Shown piece after piece: positions 1 to 9,399 of a stretch of DNA of 64,000 bases (position 1 is its first letter; each line of letters begins with the position of its first letter). The DNA is from Trichaptum fuscoviolaceum (lineage: Eukaryota > Basidiomycota > Agaricomycetes > Hymenochaetales > Trichaptaceae), in contig CAJSYZ010000005.1 of assembly GCA_910574455.1 (NCBI GenBank), positions 7,789,652-7,853,651 of the forward strand, written 5' to 3'. The position numbers and the translations under genes were made by a program. The notes beneath the pieces were generated by a model. That model did not search any database. It worked only from the letters and a program-made list of their open reading frames with translations, and was not told the DNA's origin.

Positions 1-836
1 TGAGCCAGATCCAGGGGCTGTCCGCCATCGATACTACTGCATCTCTTTTCCAATTCCTGCACGAGCTGCAGTGCACGCCGTGTGATGATCGGCTCGTAGC
101 CCTTGACAGAGGCGGTACTAAACCCGCGATTCCAGCGCTTCCGCCGGCGCGCATGGTCATGCAAAGAACGAGTGGCGATGAGCGGGCGGACTTTGAGTTT
201 CGGGTTCACTCGCGCGTCCCACATGGGGCCTCTAGGCATCCCGTCCGCGCCGAGGACAGAGGAGACGACGCTGATGTCGATGGTTGAGATTTCGTTTGGC
301 CCTGGCGAAGGTGTTGAGTCCCCGACTGCGCACAAAACAAAATAAGATCAAAGAACTCACCAATACGCACGTTCACCCCATAGTCTTCATGCAATCTCCG
401 TAAAATCTCGTGATATTTCCCAGTCGACATAGCGTACATGCCCCATAACTTCGACACTTTCGCCCAGAATGGACCAGGGTACTTCGCCAGCGGATGGAAA
501 GGTGAGATACGATATAGGACGATCGAAGTGAGGAGAGTCGAGTAAAAGACGCTATACGAAATGACAATGGCGATGGTAGGGCAGGTAAAGTGAGGCAGCA
601 TGTAGAACGCAGGTACCGAGGGCAAGAGAACGAGCAGCACGAGCGTAAGCAAGTATTGCGAAGGCATGACCTCGAACCGCTTGTAGATCGAATGCAGAAA
701 CTAAGAGACAGAATGAACACAGGCGCCAGAAACGAAGTGTTAGAGTACACACCAGCGCAACTGCAACATCAAGCAGCACCGAGCTTCTCGCAGACATTTC
801 CTTTGCCGACCCCAACCGCTCTACGACTGTCTGCAT
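1..836 (-). CDS. Cytochrome P450, N-terminal part (runs off left edge)
   Basis: This is the front of a microsomal P450 monooxygenase whose remainder lies left of the window. Exons are complement 753-836, 361-700 and <1-301. The introns (701-752, 302-360) have GTGTGT/TAG and GTGAGT/CAG ends and keep phase. The protein begins MQTVVERLGS, has two hydrophobic segments and then the proline-rich hinge HPLAKYPGP, followed by PNEIS and DGMPRGPMWD. These blocks align one for one with the intact P450 at 12802-15129, which also shares the first intron position, so the two are paralogues of one family. I chose the ATG at 836 because it gives an N-terminus matching the paralogue; an in-frame ATG at 797 is the alternative. 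The haem-binding end is not in view, so integrity is unknown. Confidence 0.85.
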
Positions 837-2337
837 TTTTGCTGCCGCTCGAGAGAGAATTCCATCTTGGCCGTCTTGTTCGACCTCCTCTTATACCTCG
901 TCCTCATTGCAACTTTGCAGCCCTTCAAAGGGTGACTTAAAGGAGATCCCACTGGCGAGTATGGAGAGCGCAGCCATCCTGATGGTATGTATCCGTCTGA
1001 GCCCGAACGGAAGAAAAAGCAAAAGAGTATACCGCGACCGTCGTGCCGTGCAAGTGCGCCCATGCCAGTGGAAGATGCCGAGGACACGCAAACAGCCGAG
1101 CTTGCGCTCATTCTCTTTCTCTCCTCTTCCATTACGATCTGTATGATTGTACTCCTTTAAGCCGCTAATATCCTCTGCGATTTCTTAATAAGGAGGAGTT
1201 CTAGATGAGTTGGTGGTCCATTTCATTTACAGGCCTTATGGATATTGATGAGTCCAGATTTCAGAGTCAACTTGAACTTCTGTTAAAGCGCACCTTTAAG
1301 TTAGGCCACGGTACGATTTAAAACCCAACTCTCAGGGTGCGGATGAATCGGCAAAGCTCGAATTGCATTGACTTTCGGGGGAGACAACATGTACAGTGAT
1401 GCACGCCGAGATCTATTCATGTACTGGGCGCCCACGCGCCCACCTTGTTATAGGTATGTGGTCACAGCTGCATGCTATTGTGCTACACGAAGTAAAGTTC
1501 ATCCGAGAGGATTTCATTCACAAAACAAACGGACGGAATTGAACTGAAAGATTTTACAACAGGCTCCAGAGAGCGCATTATCGCTCTCAACTTGCTCATA
1601 AATTTAAACCATAAACCAGGTAATATCTTCGAGCTGTCTTGCTAAGGTGATGAAGGTAGATGAGAGGGACGGGCCTTCTCATCACAGCGATGAGAATGTC
1701 TTATGGTCACTGATGAGTCCAAACTCCAAAATCGATGTGCACCTTTGGCCAAGGGATACGATATCAAGCCTACATGTATCTCAACGTACATCTCGGCGCA
1801 TCCAGAATCACTTTGACCACTGTCGGTGGGTACAGAATGTAGAGTGAAGTTCACGGAGATCCATTGATGAAGTGCCAGCGGGCGTTAGGCGCATAAATAG
1901 CTAGTAAGTGGTACGCACCTAAAACATATGCTATTACGCTACCATACAACTCAACCAAAAGGACGTATATGAAAGCTACTCACAAAGCTATAACTCTGTT
2001 ACGCTCACAGACTAGCAGATGCGTCTGGCATTCTTCGATAACATGCCTTGCTCAAAATATTGAATTCTCTATAATTGACGCTTCTAGCTTTTCCGCTATT
2101 ACTGCACATATCCCTATCCTTTAGTAGCAATTCTCACCGCATCGGCTAGAAATCCCTTTTATCCATGATGGAGCCCTACATGGTTCCTCGGCTCAACACC
2201 ACAGACTACAATCTTCTGCAAAACTGTGATTTGCTATTGGCGCTTGTGTTGCCTATTGTTTCAACTCTGTTGATCTGTGTTGGAGGGCTGTATAAAGATC
2301 TGCATCCTCAGTCCCATTCCCGTCAAGGCTCTTCAGT
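837..2337. other. Intergenic region, no gene recognised
   Basis: Stop codons are frequent on both strands and I see no conserved protein motif. Two short stretches near 1225-1300 and 1690-1760 share pieces such as TTGATGAGTCCA / CTGATGAGTCCA and GCACCTTT in the same order, which suggests an old diverged duplication. The stretch next to 836 must hold the promoter of the minus-strand P450. Confidence 0.4.
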
Positions 2338-2570
2338 ATGGTGCATCTGAGGAAGAAAGCAATGCCAAAATTTCTGACGTTCTTTGAATCTCCTTTCCAG
2401 TCGGAAGAATACGACGATGACAACGAAGATGGCGACAGTGAGTCATTGGCGACTACGGTAAGTTACAGATCTAAGACCATAATCTTAGCTCACCATGGTA
2501 CAGGGGTACGACTTAAATGGCTTTCATACATCTCCTATGCGGAAAATTTGGTCTGGCTTGGTGAGTAGTT
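2338..2570 (+). pseudogene. LtrA-like gene fragment
   Basis: Two short exons resemble exons 2 and 3 of the intact LtrA-like gene at 9400-12264. The first reads KKAMPKF...ESPFQSEEYDDDNEDGDSE, against KEAPKF...ESPFKQDESEELDD in the intact gene. After an intron-like GTAAGT...CAG gap it continues GYDLNGFHTSPMRKIWSGL, against GYDFDGFQTYPTRKIWSDL, and then meets a GTGAGT donor. No downstream membrane exons follow; a P450 piece on the other strand begins about 30 bases later. It is therefore a truncated duplicate, not a working gene. Confidence 0.65.
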
Positions 2571-2599
2571 GACACATGTCAAGAAATGAAGAGATGATT

Positions 2600-3005
2600 T
2601 AGCAATATTCAAGCTCATTCTCGACCCCCCCCCACACACACCGTGCATCGCGCATCGCCGGCACCACCTGCACAATGATCATCTGCCCCGCCTTCACTTC
2701 ATACCACTTGTCAGCGGGGTTCGCCGCGTCGCCGTCCCCGCCGACGAGCGTCGTGTCTGCGTTCGCGCCGATCGTGCGGATGGGCGCGGTGGGCGAGAGG
2801 TGCAGGGTCTCGCGCATGACGGCTATTTGTGTGTATGTGGATGTTAGATGCACCCAGGAAAAAAAGTATATTTAGTGCGTGAGAGGGAAAGAGAACATGT
2901 ACCGACGAGATATGGCAGTCGACCCAGGTGCTCGAGCTGCACGTCACCTCCGACACCTCCCACACTGTTCAGCTCCTCGTGCAGCGCACACAAGGCTGCA
3001 GGGTT
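2600..3005 (-). pseudogene. CYP505-type P450 fragment
   Basis: Minus-strand reading gives ALHEELNSV...QLEHLGRLPYL and then RETLHLSPTAPIRTIGAN, ADTTLVGGDGD, KAGQMIIVQV and AMRDARCVWG. This order (K-helix ExxR region, PTAP, GQ..VVQ, AMRDP..WG) is characteristic of the haem domain of CYP505-type fused P450/P450-reductase fatty-acid hydroxylases. Only the K-helix neighbourhood survives: no haem-binding loop, reductase domain or start lies within reach. A poly-C tract marks its broken lower-coordinate edge. It belongs to a different family from the other P450s in the window. Confidence 0.6.
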
Positions 3006-3035
3006 AGAGAATGAATAGTCTTCATTTATGGGTCA

Positions 3036-3388
3036 TGTATCGATAGCGGAAGTACCGCTACGAGTCCGTGGGAACATACTATATGACAAAAAATCGAGGT
3101 GCAGATGCCTATTAACATCCGGGACTGAGATGCGTTCATGTCAGACTTCCGACACAGGCTAGACTGGTGCACTTTTGTGTCAAAGCAGGCAAACGATTAT
3201 ACGGAGAGGAGGCGACTCCGCTACTTGTTTGTCCGCTTTGCTATGGCGTACAAGCGGAACATCAGTAATATAATACATGGTCACAAACAAATCCAATCAC
3301 CAGCCACTTCTGCTATATAAAGTGCCGTGTTTTCTTATAGGCCTCTTCAACTATAAGGACTTTGACTACTAGTCAACCGCAACTCAAC
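3036..3388 (+). promoter_or_regulatory. Conserved upstream region of DM9-like copy 1, with TATA box
   Basis: A block starting TATCGATAGCGGAAGT is found upstream of all three DM9-like copies (also from 6993 and 19552). It ends in a TATA element (TATATAA at 3314-3320) about 70 bases before the ATG. Shared words include GGGAACATACTA, TGGTCACAA.CAAAT.CAA and GTGTTTTCT.GTAGGC. The promoter has evidently been copied with the gene. Confidence 0.6.
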
Positions 3389-4313
3389 ATGGATCCTAGT
3401 CCATCGCAAGTCATGAATGATCCTACTTTACGGCAATTCATAATGGACAGTATCAAATGGGTGCGCTTTCACACATATTCTCGACGCCTCGGACTAATAA
3501 TGTGACTCTTATCCAGGTTGATGTTAAGAGAAAAAATGACCTTGATGCCATTGAAGACAAGATCGAAACTGGGAGCGACCGTGACTTCACCCAGTACGTT
3601 GGTCGTTGTTTTCTGAATGGGGATGTGTGTGAGTAGCCATGTTTTGTTTATCTTCCGCCACCCGCTACCCAAATTCTTTCATCAGATATCGGCAGAAGCA
3701 GTACACGCGCAAATTGGACAAAATTTATTTATTATGACGCTGATCAAAACGCCACGCTATCAGTGAGTCGTCACAGTAAAGGTCCCCGCTATCTAATTAA
3801 CTGCTAATATATTGTTCATCAGAGGGAAAATTTGATATCTCAAGTTGCAACTGGTGATCCACGCTACTTTCACTGGGTCCCACAATCAGGTATCTTCAAA
3901 TTGTCCAACTTCCCTGCGAGTCAGGGTATACCGGTCCCGTATGTGTTTAGGCTGCGCTTTATTTTGACAAGCACTGACAAAGGATTGGATAATCAGAGCT
4001 GGAGAAAGACGTGGAAAGCTAGCATATATTGTACGGGCCCGCGTTTACGAATATAACATCCCAAGCCGTAAAGGGACCCTTCCCTACGCTATATTTGAAG
4101 GCGAAGAATGTGAGTTTCCCGTACCCATTTGTATTTTTGAAACAAATCTAATCAACTTCACCACTATTAGTGCGTGTCGACAATTGGTTCCGTTTCGAAT
4201 CGCAAGGCGAATATGAAGTATTTGCATACATTGGGCCTCCTCCGTCAATGCCAAAGCCTCCCTTTATGGATGTCGGAGATGTTCTGAAACGGGGTGGAGG
4301 ATTCGGATTTTGA
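3389..4313 (+). CDS. DM9/DUF3421-like protein, copy 1 (210 aa)
   Basis: Six exons: 3389-3460, 3517-3628, 3686-3762, 3823-3938, 3997-4109, 4171-4313. All introns are 56-61 nt with GT-AG ends and phases close exactly to 633 nt. The join is supported because splicing the 58-nt intron 4 (GTATGT...CTGAC...CAG) removes an apparent frame break at the same place in all three copies. The protein has no signal peptide or membrane segment. Two halves each look like a DM9 (DUF3421) repeat: one ending near YIYYDA-type sequence, the second with YFHWVPQSG, GKLAYIVRARV, YAIFEGEE and GEYEVFAYIGPPP. The tail is glycine-rich (GGGFGF). DM9 proteins elsewhere can be sugar-binding; that role here is inference. The DM9 assignment is by eye and moderate; the gene structure is firmer. 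Confidence 0.7.
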
Positions 4314-4685
4314 CCGTCTAGACATGAGAACAAGTATGAGTAATGGAATGATAGATGCGGTATGTCGGTAGAAGACATCAATCGTGAATTGACCATGTGT
4401 AGTCTCGCAAAAGTTGTATCCAAACCATATGCAAATTTCTTTCGTTTATCTTGCAGATTGGTGCTTTGCGAAGACACGGAATATGAGGGTAGTTCAACAT
4501 GGCTGAGGCAAGAAGTAGTCTATTAGTATGGTGGCTGGCCCTGAGCTCGAATGAACATGAAGATTTGGATCGAAGTTTGGACTCAAAAATATATTCACAC
4601 GGCTGCGGGTGCTCGTCAATTTGAAATTCAAGTTGTATTCTGCCGTGAAGAGACGGGCCTTGGAATTGGGGCACAGCTGCCGTCA
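4314..4685 (+). repeat. 3' flank shared by the DM9-like copies
   Basis: The sequence after the stop (TAGACATGAGA..., CAGATTGGTGCTT.GCGA, GGCTGAGGCAAGAAGTAG, TATATTCACACGG) recurs after copy 2 (8221-8450) and copy 3 (20866-21160). A diverged form lies upstream of the intact P450 at 18470. It marks the extent of the duplicated unit and codes for nothing I can recognise. Confidence 0.55.
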
Positions 4686-5200
4686 TCGTCGGACGTATTT
4701 CTACATACTAACTCCAACGATGCAACCATTCGACTCTCTAACCTCTGGGCGGTCCTCATCCTATCTTTATCTTTGGCCATCGTCTCTGCGCTCGTCCTAT
4801 ATCGTCTTGTCTCATTCGTTCTCTTCCACCCCAGACTTCGGTGACTTAGTGCCTCTGGTCTGCTAGCAGGGAACCTCGACAAGTACTTTGCGCCCGACGG
4901 ATTCCATGGGACATCTGACAAACCTGTTCGGGATAGCTGTGAAAGTCTTGGGACCTTTTGGACCTGGTGTCAGTGTTGGGAGGGTCAGGGATGCTGCTGG
5001 TTATGATGGATACGCTAGGAATTCGTCTGACCCTCGTAGTTCGGAGAACGTGCTGCTGAGTAAGTCTGCTTTCCCACCTACCTCCACCAATGCTAAGCTA
5101 GCAGCATCGTAGCTTCTTCCTTGAATATGTTCAACATCCTCAACTCGTCCCACCCAGTCTTCTAGTGTCCATCACGCATGCTTCGGCGTAGGGAAGGTTA
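4686..5200 (+). pseudogene. P450 relic, 5' part (type of 15946-18470)
   Basis: This plus-strand copy covers the 5' leader and exons 1-4 of the P450 at 15946-18470. Recognisable blocks are ATTCGACTCTCTAACCTCTGG in the leader, the hinge sequence GNLDKYFAPDG, the SDPR..ENVLL region, the mini-exon CTTCTTCCTTGA and then CATCACGCATGCTTCGGCG. Stops and small deletions interrupt it: for instance the IPWQEHLTDQF stretch is frameshifted and the hydrophobic anchor is interrupted. Introns are still visible, so it came from DNA-level duplication and not from a retrocopy. It directly follows DM9-like copy 1, as the similar relic at 21300 follows copy 3. Confidence 0.7.
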
Positions 5201-5289
5201 CGGTAGGCGACGTGCTTACTTTCTCTCTTTCGCGCACTCAACCAGTCGGCCAGCACAGCTTGCACTGCTATACGAGAAAGGGATGAAGG

Positions 5290-5830
5290 CTGCCGCGCTT
5301 ATGCGTACCTCACCATTGGCAGACTGAACCTCGGTGCTGAGCTCGACTGCGGACACGTCCCTATTCGCGGTTCAATCAGTGGCAGTGGCAGGAGCAGCGG
5401 CAAACTGCTTCGGTGTGCGTTTGGCGGAGCTCGTGTGCAGCCAGGCCAAAACGTGTCCGAGTCCGGGTCCGGAGCAAAGTAGGGTGGTTGCCGGTGAAGC
5501 ACGTACGGCGCTTCTAGTACCGTGACAGCCGTGCCTTCTGGAATCCACATATGTACTGTATACGTGAATTAATAACAAACTGTCCCAATGCTTGAGAGGA
5601 GCGTCACTAACTCTGATCCTAACCATTTCCCACCAGAGCCACTCGCAGGAGCTCTCTGTGTCGCGGCTGAGCCCGGTGGCTGGATATGCAGTGTTTCAAA
5701 ATTGTAGGAGATTATAAGTATCGATCATTCAAATTTACATCACAGCGGTGAGATAAGGCATGTCTACTAACTTTGTAGAATCGAATGGGTTTCCCTCGCC
5801 GGGTGGGAAGGTTTTGTCCACCTCTTATTG
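5290..5830 (-). pseudogene. P450 relic, middle and C-terminal part
   Basis: Minus-strand reading from about 5830 gives VDKTFPPGEGNPFDSTK, then a degenerate block with SGSGGKWLGS, then WIPEGTAVTV, APYVLHRQPPYFAPDPD and FWP. These correspond to [10 protein letters not shown]...FDHGKL, GGKWLAS and [10 protein letters not shown]...DFWPERWL of the P450 at 12802-15129. The haem-binding loop cannot be found in frame. It converges on the plus-strand relic at 4686-5200, so this spot has collected fragments of two P450 types in opposite directions. Confidence 0.6.
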
Positions 5831-6990
5831 TAAGCGTTCATAGAAGGCGGGGCTGGAGCGTAAATAATAGAAGAGCCCAGAGTGCACAGTCGAAGTCATA
5901 AGATAGAAGGTCCGTCGTCCTCTTCAAGTTCAAGTTCAAAACTCGTGGGAACGTCATCCAAACTAGACACGATGCTCTCACGTTTCCTACTTGCCCTTCG
6001 TTTTCTCGTACTACCTCCATGAACGCGGATAGGATCTTCGCTAGACGAGGGACTTTCTCACATAGCACCATCCTTCTATCATCGCATCGTCCGTTGTCGC
6101 ATCTTCTCAAGGCAACAACTCTGTTCTGGTTTGTCTGTACCGTCAAGAAAGCAAATGAAGCGGCTACTGTTTTGATAAGGCTATGAAGGTTTAAGGATCA
6201 GCATCCGAGCTCTGCGGCTTGCTGTGTAAGTTAAGTGGGTTGTGCGGTTCATTCACTCAACTTCAGCAACCATTCTGTGCTAACTACCTTCCGCTTGGAT
6301 ACCACCGGCAATAGTCCAGTTCGCCCACATCATTCGCCTACTCGCAATTATCTCCGCCAGTCACTTGTCGTGGTCTCGGCAAATGCATAGCATCTCGTGG
6401 AGTGTAGGATGCGCTACTCAAGAGCGTACCGGTAAAGGAGGTAGCGATGACACTCCGTTGGATCCAAGTGGCGAAGGCAGCTTAAGGTTCTTATTCGCTG
6501 GTGGGTAACTACTGAGGATGTACGTGTGCAATCTCAGCCGTGCTAAATGTCAGCTAACCAGATGCGCATTTGAAGGTCGATCGTGATGCTCAACAGGCGT
6601 CTGTCTCCGTCGGCCTCCACATTTCCATCTTGTTTTGTTTCGCCATCATAATACGCTGAGCTAGGCCTCATTGATTCTCTGATACAACTTGTGGATACCC
6701 ATCCATTCTGCGTCTTGCCATCTCCCTCTCGTGCTTTCCTGTAACCAACTTGTGTCCTCGGATGGCTTGACTTCGCATGTAGGACATCCACGCCACGTCA
6801 TTTCCTGCTACTTCGCGCTTTCACTGCCTCGTCAAATCCTACAACAGCTGAATGATGGCCTATTTGGCACTGTATAGCAATCACTGTGCATCCTTGGCCA
6901 ACTGGACTTATCTGACTATCTCCGATGGTTTCTGTGCCGCCTACGAGCTGATGGAAAGATGAACGGGAGAGTGGATTCATTTGAGGGATT
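5831..6990. other. Intergenic region, no gene recognised
   Basis: Open frames are short (102 codons at most) and show no motif I recognise. There is no clear tandem repeat. The stretch ends where the conserved DM9-like upstream block begins at about 6993. Confidence 0.4.
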
Positions 6991-6992
6991 TC

Positions 6993-7321
6993 TATTGATA
7001 GCGGAAGTGCCGTGGGAACATACTACTGCTAGTATATGACATAACTTCGAGGCGGAACTGAGATGCTTTCATGTTAGCCCTCCGACACAGGCTAGACTGG
7101 TACAATTCGGCGAGGAAGCGACTCCGTTGCCTGTTTGTCCGCTTTGATATCGTACTCCTCCGGGGTTATAGCTTGTTGGTGTACAAGCGGAAGGTCAAAG
7201 ATATACTACATGGTCACAAGCAAATTCAATCACCAGCCGCTCCTACTACATAAAGTGCTGTGTTTTCTCGTAGGCCTTTCCAACTACAAGGAATTTGACT
7301 AGTAGTCAACCGCAACTCATC
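6993..7321 (+). promoter_or_regulatory. Conserved upstream region of DM9-like copy 2
   Basis: The same block as at 3036 (GATAGCGGAAGTGCCG, GGGAACATACTA, TGGTCACAAGCAAAT) lies here, shorter than in copies 1 and 3. The TATA position reads CTACATAAA (7246-7254), weaker than the TATATAA of the other two copies. Confidence 0.5.
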
Positions 7322-8220
7322 ATGGATCCTAGACAAGCGGAACTCATCAAGGATCCTAATGTACGGAAATTCATAATGGACAGTATCAAATGGGTGCGCT
7401 TTCACACACATTCTCGACGCCTCGGACTAATAATGTGATTCTTATCCAGGTTGATGTTAAGAGATACGATGACCTTGATGCCATTGAAGACAAGATCGAA
7501 GTTGGGAGCTACAAAGGCAAGACCTTGTATATTGGTCGCGAGGTCTACCACGAGGTTGTGTGTGGTAGCTACGTAACCCATGTTCTTTCAGTGGGTTTGG
7601 GAAGATGCCTTATGATCAAAGATACAGCTTATTTGACTTATTACGAAGAAACCACATGTGTCGTAAGTCGTCCCCGAAAAGGGCTTTTGCTACTAGTATC
7701 TAAATTAATGCTAATGTATTGTTCATCAGTGCGACGAGTTTCAAGTTGCGACTGCCAGTGGTGACGCACGCTATTTTCACTGGGTCGCACGATCCGGTGA
7801 CTTCAACTTGTCTAATTTCCCTGTGAGCCAGGGTATACCGGTCCCGTATGCGTTTAAACTGCGCTTTTCTTTAACAAGCACTGACAAAGAATCCGATAAT
7901 CAGAGCTGGAGAAATGGGTGGAAAATTAGCATATATTGCACGGGCCCGCGTTCAAGACGTTGATGACGAATACCGTAAAAGTATCCTTCCCTACCCTATA
8001 CTTGAAGGCGAGCAAGGTGGGTTGGCCATAGCCATTTATACTTTTGAAACAAAACTTATCAACTTCACCACTATCAGTGCGGGAAGGCCATGGCTTCCGC
8101 CTTGAATCGCAAGGCGAATATGAAGTACTCGCATACATTGGGCCTCCTCCGCCAACGCGAAAGCCTCCCTTTATGGCCGTCGGAGATGTGCTCAAGCAGG
8201 GTGGAGGATTCGGACATTGA
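7322..8220 (+). CDS. DM9/DUF3421-like protein, copy 2 (218 aa)
   Basis: Five exons: 7322-7393, 7450-7662, 7730-7845, 7904-8016, 8078-8220, totalling 657 nt in one frame. It lacks intron 2 of its paralogues: the matching place holds a shortened in-frame remnant (about 27 nt, GTAGCT...TTTCAG) that would now be translated. The exon 2 sequence TLYIGREVYH is the clearest DM9-like motif in the family, and YFHWV, GKLAYIARARV, YPILEGEQ and YEVLAYIGPPP follow. Like copy 1 it has no signal peptide. All other splice sites match copy 1 to the base in spacing. This copy looks translatable; whether the retained intron piece is tolerated is unknown. Confidence 0.68.
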
Positions 8221-9399
8221 CCCTCTACACATGAGAGCATGTATGAGCTAGTGGAATATTAGATGTGGTGTAATCGTATGTATGCAGACCATATGTAATT
8301 GTTTTCGCATTTATCTGGCAGATTGGTGCTTCGCGAGGACACCATGGCTGAGAGGCAAGAAGTAGTCTCAGGCTATTATTAGTTAGGCCCTACTACGCTT
8401 GAACTTGAATATTTGGTTTGGAAATGTATTCGCACGGGCGCTACAGTCACCGTGACTCCGATGATACACGTGCCAGTGACTTAGTATCGTGCGACTCGGA
8501 GCTGAAAACTGTAACACTGGCATTGCCCAGAGAGTCATTTTCTCTTCAACTTGAAGTCACCATCACTGTCGAAGCCTGAAACTCGCTGAAGCTCGAAGGT
8601 CACCAAGTGACACCAACCGCCATCCATAAGCCCAGATCCATCCAGAACTACACCCCACAGATCTCGTGCGACCGATGATCTATAAACAAAGGGGCCAGAG
8701 CTGTCGGTGACATACGCCAAAGATCTCACTCTCGAGAAGCGGTAATACAAAACACACGATCGTCTCGACCATCATCCGATCACCTCACTCAAACATTGAA
8801 GGTTGGAGCTACCTGGGCGGTAGGCGCCTAATGCATGATGGATGTCCAGTGGCCCGGGCGCTGCTATAATTATCAACAGTGTATCAGCAGGGCGTATTCA
8901 AGCGAAAAGGTACGGACTTCCGCATTTTAAAGAGTTACGACCTTAATCGCGTCTAATCACAATTTCATATCCAAAGATCCACATAGAGTCCTCGGGCCAG
9001 GCTTTGGATTTTGTACCTGGCTTAACTGCTACAACAAGGATACGCATTCCTCCCCGGGTAATTAATGAATCACATTGTTGGACCTAACGACTTCTGTCGA
9101 GATGGGGACCATTGGCCAAGCGGTATGTAAGTTATTTCTGTCCAAGGTACGCGATCTAATGTTTTGACTGCCTTTTTCCCATTAATACATTCACAATCTT
9201 AGCTTCTCTCTTTCGGCACTGATCATCACCGCTACATTCCATCGGCTAAGGACTTGTTGCCGTTGGCCGTGATGCGCTCTCTCGCTGCTTTGTGTTACAT
9301 TCATAAAATCATTTGGCTTTAGGCTGTGTCAAAGGAATCTATAAGAGTTGTTGCACAAACCCGCCCATACTCCCATCTACCTCCTCAATTTTCAGCTTC
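8221..9399. other. Intergenic region with LtrA-like gene promoter
   Basis: The first 230 bases are the 3' flank shared with the other DM9-like copies. No gene is recognisable after that. A TATA-like CTATAAGAG lies near 9340, about 60 bases before the LtrA-like ATG, with pyrimidine-rich sequence (CCATCTACCTCCTC) in between. Confidence 0.4.

Noticed and set aside
1690..1730. Hammerhead-like CTGATGAG on the plus strand
   Set aside because: No pairing stem II, no following GAAA box and no closing stem I, so the core is incomplete.
3939..4060. Apparent frameshift or stop in DM9-like copies, first read as pseudogenes
   Set aside because: A 58-nt intron with GTATGT/GTATGC donor and CAG/TAG acceptor at the same place in all three copies (a CTGAC branch is clear in copies 1 and 2) restores one frame through to GGGFG; only copy 3 then keeps a real stop, elsewhere.
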